Source of the DNA: Paraphaeosphaeria minitans
Taxonomy: Eukaryota; Ascomycota; Dothideomycetes; Pleosporales; Didymosphaeriaceae
DNA: 64,000 nucleotides
Assembly: GCA_015832175.1 (NCBI GenBank)
Contig: WJXW01000001.1
Coordinates: forward strand, 1,240,001-1,304,000
Direction of reading: 5' to 3'
Shown here one piece after another: positions 58,509-64,000 of the stretch. The position numbers were made by a program, and so were the translations under genes. A model generated the notes under the pieces. It made no database searches. It was given only the letters and a program-made list of their open reading frames with translations, and had not been told where the DNA came from. The number at the start of each line of letters is the position of its first letter. The stretch's first letter is position 1.

Positions 58509-59207
58509 TCAGTTCATCCACTGCTTTAGCGCCTCCCCGTCCACATCTCTGACCAACACATGGATATGCTCCAACGCTCTCACGCTCTGTAAAATCGTCG
58601 TGTTCTTGAACCACTGCACCTTTGTGCCCTCCACCTCCTCGCCAGCCTTGTCGCGAAACTCCCTCTTCACGAAATCCTCCACAATGCGCCTTCCCTCCTG
58701 CGTCAAACCGCCCATTTCATCCACCGGTAAAGGTTTCTTCGACCACACTACAATATGACTGATTCCCTCCGTCACCGCGTACGTCCAGTCATTCTTGATG
58801 ATCTTGTAGTCCGCAGGGTCGGCCAAGGGCGTCTCGTTAGCGAGCTCAAACTTGAAAGAGCCAGTAGTGGTGAGGGGCTCCCAAAAGAGGCGCTGCTGCA
58901 AAATGTACTGGGTCGCGCTACCGTACTTGGCCTTGATGTGGGCTGTCCATGCGAGGTACGCTTTGAGGAAGGAGGGCCAGCGTTTGAGCTCGTCGAGCTG
59001 GCCGGTGCTGATTAAGTGGTGGACGTTTTCCCAGGTGTGCGGTGTGAATTGGTCGTCGGTGATGCTGAGCTGGTACCAGTCGACGGCTGTGAGTGCGAAG
59101 GGCGGGTTGTCGCGCGGGAACGGCAGCGCTGTGGGATCGGGATTGGCGGTCCATCTTGCTTGGAAGGTTAGTGGCTGGGACTCGACGTCTACCGCATGTT
59201 GGCCCAT
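58509..59207 (-). CDS. NGI1: N-acetylglucosamine-induced protein 1 (DUF3605)
   Basis: Single exon, 232 residues. DUF3605 motifs: NPPFALTAVDWYQLSITDDQ, FTPHTWENVHHLISTGQLDE, LKRWPSFLKAYLAWTAHIKA, YGSATQYILQQRLFW, then KNDWTYAVTEGISHIVVWSK (with Pro/Leu following), FVKREF and WFKNTTILQSVRALEHIHVL near the C-terminus. This is the Ngi1/Gig1 family, whose Candida member is induced by N-acetylglucosamine. Members have no established enzymatic role. No signal peptide or membrane segment is present. It converges on the remnants at 57273-58260. Confidence 0.92.
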   Translation of the reverse strand: MGQHAVDVESQPLTFQARWTANPDPTALPFPRDNPPFALTAVDWYQLSITDDQFTPHTWENVHHLISTGQLDELKRWPSFLKAYLAWTAHIKAKYGSATQYILQQRLFWEPLTTTGSFKFELANETPLADPADYKIIKNDWTYAVTEGISHIVVWSKKPLPVDEMGGLTQEGRRIVEDFVKREFRDKAGEEVEGTKVQWFKNTTILQSVRALEHIHVLVRDVDGEALKQWMN

Positions 59208-60005
59208 TGTGTGTAATTATCACGGAACTTGTGGTGCATCAAAGTAACGGAGGCGAGAAAGACTGTCGGTGTGAGAAGATGCAGCGCATGTGGGTAGCAA
59301 CGAACATTTTATTGAAACACAGCTGCAGGTCGTTTCACCCGAATACCCTTGGTGCAGATGCAGTGCGGCTCATATGCATATATCGTGCCAGGTGGCTGTT
59401 TGAGCAAGTGCACTCCTATGCATTGATTAAATAGCGCACCGATACCTACCTATCCGACAGTACCCTAGGTGGTGACAGTTGACAACTCGTCAAGTGTTGA
59501 AAAAAGTCAGAGCATTTGTCTACTCCCATGGATCCAGCAGACTTGAAAGATGTCTACTATCTAACATGACCCATCCTGCTTCTCGTAGCTGAGGAAACGC
59601 AAGGGCGCAGCTGCAGGGTGGTTGATCTGGAGGCAAGTGGAGTGGATGGTGGGGTATTTTCAATCGGATGAGCGGACGGCTTCCCTCTTTTAGACTAAGC
59701 CATTTCTAGAGTGTATGCTATCTTCCAAGCTCTCTCCGTGGCATATATTCTGAACTTATTGTTAGGGAGATGGTGTAACAAGGCGAGCATAATAACAGCT
59801 TTAAATAACCGCTTTCACGCATAGGAACGATTTCTAAGCGTTACCATTAATCTGATTGCTGTGACAGAAATCATTTCTTCGTCAGACCACAGACAATCCC
59901 CCTTCACAAGTGCAGGTCTTTAATCAAGTGTATGACTTCAAGGTCTAGGCATATTCTATTAACTATAGCTATGGAAGGACCTCATGGTCAGTATTACAGG
60001 CGGTA
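59208..60005. other. Intergenic spacer
   Basis: Between NGI1 (starting at 59207, minus) and the end of the STAND-like gene. AT-rich in parts (59700-59960), with a CCTACCTA...CCTAGGTGG element at about 59443-59475. No gene seen. Confidence 0.5.
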
Positions 60006-61688
60006 TCATCCATCGCTCATGGCTGTCCACATCCTCAAACGCTGAATCAATTCTGGGTTTGAAGATTGCAATTCCTGCGTCCAAGTCAATCCCTGACAGT
60101 TCTTCGTCAAAAAGCCATTATAGAGGCTAGAGCATCTGGTATCCGATCTCAGGCTGTGAATAGCGTCGTGAACATGTCTCCCGCGGTCCTTCTGAATGCA
60201 TCTGTACATGGGCTTCCAGTTTTCAAGTATCGCCCGATGGAATGTAGGATGCCAATAAAATACAGAGTTTGGCCCCTCGTCGTTCGTTCGTGACCAGCTG
60301 AGGCGCCCATGTGACGAGTGCGTTGTCCATCCAGGGGGGGTATGAACCGACTCACGGTGGATCATCGGAGGAAGCTCTAGATAAATGGGTTCACCGCTCG
60401 TTGCGTGTAAATCTTTGAAGGTCACCTTGAGAAACTGATCTATGTGGATTTGCCAACCTCTTGGAAGACAGAGGTGTATTCGAATGTAAAATTCCTCCTG
60501 CAGTGATATAGGCTCATAGCCAAGCAGTGGCAGTGAAGGCTGTATGGGGGTCGGGGGAGACGGTTCAAGTGACACGCTGTGACTGTCTGTGGGTACACGA
60601 GCGAAAAGGCGATCGTCTAAATCGGCGGCGTATGATGCGGAAGATTCGCGGGGCGGAAATCCATCTCGATCATCGGATCCTTCAAGATCTGATGTTAGAC
60701 CGTGACGTGCAGGTTGGTCAGGCGGACTCGTCCGGTTCGGACAACTTTCCATATCACCAGGGTCATTGAGAGATTGCTGTATTTCTTTCCTTTCTGACAC
60801 ATGGCCTGTGCACGAGAAGATCACATTTGCGCTTACATCGGGAATCTCCCTCAATTTCAAGGGTCCAGAGGAATATGGCTCTGTGGCTCCAAGATGCGTC
60901 TGTGATGCGTTACCGGCAGAAGATTCGCTCTCATTGGGACAATTCTTTGGAAAAGCCATGGGCGGATTCGTTGCCGTGGTGCTTTTCTCCTGGACTTGTT
61001 GGGAACTGTTGCCAGTTATAACCCGTGCAAGCGCCAGTAATTCGTCCTTGTTAGCTAGAACATCATCGCTCTTAAACCCCATATTGACCATCTCACGCCT
61101 AAGACTTCTCCAGACTTCTATACTGTCATGTTCGTAAGTCGTGAATGCAGTGTTGGTTGACCTTGTATCTGACCCTTGATTGTCGACAATGTTCTCCAGA
61201 GCCACGGGCACACCTCCTTGTAACTTACTGGAAATTCGGTGTACGTCCTGGCGACATAAGTCTATCGATAGAAGTACTTGATCGAGAAGAATTGTCGATA
61301 TCAAATTCAAGTCGCGCGACAGGCGAATCTGCAATCCATCCAGTTGCTCGCAACCCAAACGTAAACGTTCCCAATTCGACTTTCGATTCCGGCCTAGGCT
61401 GCGATACTTTTTCAGAATGGCTCGTAGCTCGCCGACGGTTCGATTGCTGTTCCACAGGACTTCTGCTAGATCATCCCGCAACGTACCAGGATCTTGGAGG
61501 AACGAACCCCCATTTCCAGCGTCAGGCCGCTCCAAATTCCGGCGAACTCTTTTTAGCACGACCTGTAAGCTAAATAGTGTGCTAGTTATGTCGCTGTATT
61601 CACCACAGGCATCTTTCCATCCTTTGTAAGCTTTCCTGGTGAGATTGAAGAGGGTGAGGAAATCAGAAGGCGAGAAACCGAAGGACAT
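60006..61688 (-). CDS. Hypothetical protein with fungal STAND-type N-terminal region
   Basis: Single exon, 560 residues. The N-terminus (MSFGFSPSDFLTLFNLTRKA, KDACGEYSDITSTLFSLQVV, LKRVRRNLERPD) has the spacing and helical character of the fungal N-terminal region found at the start of NACHT/ankyrin STAND proteins. Residues 180-390 are disordered (Ser/Pro/Asp-rich). The C-terminal 160 residues hold a segment with LPRGWQIHIDQFLKVTF and PPGWTTHSSHGRLSWSR...FYWHP, loosely WW-like. The protein ends in FLTKNCQGLTWTQELQSSN. There is no NTPase, HET or repeat domain. It could be a stand-alone signalling partner or a truncated STAND gene. Codon use looks ordinary. Confidence 0.6.
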   Translation of the reverse strand: MSFGFSPSDFLTLFNLTRKAYKGWKDACGEYSDITSTLFSLQVVLKRVRRNLERPDAGNGGSFLQDPGTLRDDLAEVLWNSNRTVGELRAILKKYRSLGRNRKSNWERLRLGCEQLDGLQIRLSRDLNLISTILLDQVLLSIDLCRQDVHRISSKLQGGVPVALENIVDNQGSDTRSTNTAFTTYEHDSIEVWRSLRREMVNMGFKSDDVLANKDELLALARVITGNSSQQVQEKSTTATNPPMAFPKNCPNESESSAGNASQTHLGATEPYSSGPLKLREIPDVSANVIFSCTGHVSERKEIQQSLNDPGDMESCPNRTSPPDQPARHGLTSDLEGSDDRDGFPPRESSASYAADLDDRLFARVPTDSHSVSLEPSPPTPIQPSLPLLGYEPISLQEEFYIRIHLCLPRGWQIHIDQFLKVTFKDLHATSGEPIYLELPPMIHRESVHTPPGWTTHSSHGRLSWSRTNDEGPNSVFYWHPTFHRAILENWKPMYRCIQKDRGRHVHDAIHSLRSDTRCSSLYNGFLTKNCQGLTWTQELQSSNPELIQRLRMWTAMSDG

Positions 61689-61969
61689 ATTAGGTTACAG
61701 ATGCTTTGGTGATGGAAGGAACAGATAATTATGCGGTGGTTGCGTGTCTACTGTATGGAGTGGTTTTCGACAGCTGATCGATACGAGGCTCTGCGGCTGT
61801 GCATGTGGAGGTCCGCCTAGATATCATGTGGCGACTTAATCGCCTTGCCATGTAGTACAGCCCTGGTCTTGGTGGCGTCCACGAAAGGGGCTTGGGCTGC
61901 ACAAGTAGGTAACGACGACTAGATGTGGGCCCTACTTCTGTCCATAAACAGCACTAATACCTATAGTTT

Positions 61970-62084
61970 GGATAGTCTTGCCTAAGCGCATCACATCAGC
62001 TAGGATTCCATTTGTATTAGACTCGTGCAAATTGGCGAGCCAGTCAATGCCATCGTGTTGGTGTTCACGGAGTGTACCTCGTAG
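61970..62084 (-). pseudogene. Fragment of SWR1-type SNF2 ATPase
   Basis: The minus-strand frame encodes LRGTLREHQHDGIDWLANLH, then ESNTNGILADVMRLGKTIQT. This matches the start of the SNF2 ATPase domain of SWR1, where active relatives read TNGILADEMGLGKTIQT. Two residues in the Walker A neighbourhood differ (E to V, G to R), and the frame stops about ten codons later. Nothing else of the 1500-residue protein is present on either side, so this is an isolated, inactive duplicate. The part after TIQTI begins with GTATTAG, which looks like the donor of the original intron and suggests a genomic, not retro-copied, origin. Confidence 0.75.
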
Positions 62085-62307
62085 GTAGGAGTGATGGTAT
62101 CTCGTCCTGCTGTGATAGCGACATCTGGAAGGAGTTTGCACCACACACAATATCGTTGACGCTATCCGAAAAATACTGCTATGCCGATCGAAGGCAATGT
62201 ATGTCGCAAGTGGAACACTGTATAGTCATCTCGATAGTTTTCGCTTGGGCCGAGTTTGACGTTCCAGTACCAAAGGTTCGGGAGACGGCACGTGATGCTG
62301 TGGCGTG

Positions 62308-62375
62308 AGTACCTAGTACCTACCTACCTAAGGTATTAAGGTACGGTACCTAGATAGGTACGGTATCTAGTGCTT
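62308..62375. repeat. GTACCTA/TAGGTAC palindromic cluster
   Basis: A run of overlapping self-complementary words (AGTACCTAGTACCTACCTACC, then GGTACGGTACCTAGATAGG and TACGGTATCTAG) able to fold on itself. The same words occur singly in many other spacers of this window. Confidence 0.65.
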
Positions 62376-62654
62376 TCCTCTGTTCGCATCTCTCCTCCGG
62401 AATGGACTCGAAGCTACAAGGGGCCGCGGAGGATAAGTCAATGCTGTTGATTATTTCCAGAATGATCTTATTGCCGGCTCACCGTCCGTCTACCCACGTT
62501 CCCACATGAGGAGCGTCCTCCGACGTTGCGCGGGACTTTCTACGTCATGATCTTGCAGTGACGATTCGCCGCGACGAGGCGCGCCCTCCATGGTACCTAG
62601 GCAGACTACCTACTCCATCGCTCTCGCTGCTCTAGCATCTGAACCACGCCCAAC

Positions 62655-63793
62655 ATGTTCGCCTCTACTGCTTCCCGCTCCCTCCGCACCGCTGCTACAC
62701 GCCTCGCACAAACGACCGCGCAATTGCACTCCCGGACACAGCCCAGAATGGCACATCATGGCACAACTGCAACCCTCAACACAGGCGCCAAGATCCCTCT
62801 CATTGGTTTTGGCACATGGCAGGACAAGGAAGCGCAGGAGCCGGCAGTCACTATTGCGCTCGAGTCTGGCTACCGCCATATTGATACTGCGCGCATTTAT
62901 GGGACGGAAGCCGCTGTTGGCAACGCCATCAAGAAGTCGGGCATTCCTCGCGAGCAGATATTCCTGACGACCAAGCTATGGAACAACAAACATGGTAAGT
63001 GGTCGAGCCAATGGCGGTGACGGTTGCCACTGCATGTTTGATTGCTGATTCCTGGCTGTACTTGACGTCTTCTACTAACTTGGTGCTACTTGTAGACCCG
63101 AAAGATGTCGAGGCCGCCCTGGATGCCTCACTTGCAGACCTTCAAACCGACTACGTTGACCTTTATCTCATGCATTGGCCCAGCGCTTTCGAGCCGAGTG
63201 ACAAGATGTTCCCCAAGGACAGCAATGGCAACACCAAGACAGCCAACATCGACTACGTCGATACATACAAGGCGATGGAGAAGGTTCTCAAGATCGGCAA
63301 GACAAAGGCAATCGGCATCTCCAATTTCAGCAAGGCCGAGCTCGATCGCTTGCTGAAGGAGACCAACGTGGTCCCCGCGGCCCATCAGATGGAGATGCAC
63401 CCGTGGCTGCAGCAGAAGTCCTTCGCCGACTTCCATAAGCAGCACAACATCCACATCACGCACTACTCGCCCTTCGGCAACCAGAACGAGATCTATGATG
63501 CGGGCAAGGGAATGGGCAAGCTGATGGAGGAGCCGGTGCTCGTCGAGATTGGCAAGAAGCACGGCAAGTCCGGGGCTCAGGTAGCGCTGGCATGGGGTAT
63601 TGCGAAGGGCCATTCAGTCATCCCAAAGTCCAAAACCGAGAGCAGGATAAAGCAGAACCTCGAGGGCGATTTCAATTTGGATGCAGAGGACGTCCAGAAG
63701 ATTGATGGTATCGATAAGAAGCTGCGTTTCAACGATGCGAGCAAGAGCTTTGGCTACAACTTCTTCAGCGATTTGGATGGCAAGAAGCAGTAG
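62655..63793 (+). CDS. Aldo/keto reductase
   Basis: Two exons: 62655-62994 and 63096-63793, for 345 residues; the 101-bp intron has a TACTAAC branch point. The catalytic tetrad is visible: D77 and Y82 in [12 protein letters not shown]107 in LTTKLWN, and H140 in YLMHWPS. Cofactor-site motifs GISNFS and [13 protein letters not shown] are present, typical of NADP-dependent AKRs. Relatives include fungal glycerol dehydrogenases, aldehyde and xylose reductases; the substrate cannot be fixed. The first 31 residues ([20 protein letters not shown]) form a plausible mitochondrial presequence. A second ATG at 62748 ([11 protein letters not shown]) would give the usual cytosolic length, so two products are possible. 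Confidence 0.93.
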
Positions 63794-64000
63794 GTACCTT
63801 CTATTGCCATGATTTCGCCTCCGGTGGTAATACGTCTCACTTCCGACTTGTCGGACGCATACAGCGGGCGTGTGACAGTAGATCCCATCACTACGGTCTA
63901 TACCTGGTCCATACCTGAGCGTCGCTGGCTCGGCGTTTATCTTCGATGGTAAGGGTAGTTGACAAAGCATATTAGGCATTGCTACGGACAAGAGGACGTG
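63794..64000. other. 3' region of the aldo/keto reductase gene
   Basis: About 200 bp to the window edge with no recognisable feature. A minus frame overlapping it extends antisense into the reductase and is not called. Confidence 0.4.

Larger units (their letters stand above)
61689..62654. other. Spacer with SWR1 remnant and palindromic motif cluster
   Basis: About 1 kb holding the SWR1-like fragment (61970-62084), a dense run of GTACCTA/TAGGTAC words at 62308-62375, and another GGTACCTAGGCAG at 62591 close to the aldo/keto reductase start. No intact gene. Confidence 0.5.

Noticed and set aside
57273..62084. Repeat-induced point mutation as the cause of the remnants
   Set aside because: The differences from active families noticed here (for example G to W, E to V, G to R, and single-base shifts) are not the expected C-to-T/G-to-A transitions, and local AT content is not raised.

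Overview
This window is nuclear DNA of a filamentous ascomycete (Pezizomycotina). Most genes carry one to seven short introns of about 47-130 bp with GT...AG ends and CTAAC-like branch points. The gene set is typically fungal: COT1-type NDR kinase, mannitol 2-dehydrogenase, Zn2Cys6 regulators, a CIA30 protein, NGI1 and fungus-only coiled-coil proteins. The compact housekeeping genes and 1-6 kb repeat-rich spacers would suit a Dothideomycete, but I cannot fix the class from sequence alone. There is no bacterial-style operon, CRISPR array or convincing tRNA/rRNA gene.

Layout: 1-2570 no recognisable gene; 2571-5973 an AflR-like Zn2Cys6 regulator, a CIA30-domain protein and a small DUF202 membrane protein; 6129-10197 RPA2 and the ribosome-biogenesis helicase DBP10, head to head; 10198-16653 a 6.4 kb gene-free stretch packed with unrelated tandem repeats; 16654-18856 a Zn2Cys6-PAS regulator; 20085-23554 a DNAJC8/Spf31-type J-protein and the helicase DBP4, head to head; 26149-29649 a WDR48/UAF1-like WD40 protein in eight exons; 30570-34898 splicing factor CDC5/CEF1, a small mitochondrial-type protein and a beta-hydroxyacid dehydrogenase; 36488-40488 a GPI-type GH16 protein and dipeptidyl peptidase III; 41653-43436 mannitol dehydrogenase with an unusual tail; 45740-48878 RPB12 and the COT1 kinase; 50414-55695 a long coiled-coil protein and a VPS37-like ESCRT-I subunit; 56221-57039 a mitochondrial membrane protein; 57273-58260 decayed methyltransferase and transcription-factor pieces; 58509-59207 NGI1; 60006-61688 a protein with a STAND-like N-terminal region; 61970-62084 a broken piece of a SWR1-type ATPase; 62655-63793 an aldo/keto reductase.

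Functional themes: rRNA processing (DBP10, DBP4), splicing (CDC5, the J-protein), transcription (RPB12), replication/repair (RPA2, WDR48), polarity and trafficking (COT1, coiled-coil protein, VPS37) and carbon/peptide metabolism. The genes look independent. Coordination is most plausible at the short divergent promoters (7093-7391, 20822-21010, 32910-33338).

I found no new multi-gene system. The most unusual observations are the repeat cluster at 10198-16653, in-frame triplication of the CDC5 gene tail, a charged coiled-coil tail on mannitol dehydrogenase, the 57.3-62.1 kb gene-remnant zone next to a STAND-like protein, and a dispersed intergenic motif built on GGTACCTAGGTA. Exon boundaries were worked out by hand from splice signals, reading phase and remembered family conservation; no alignment was run.
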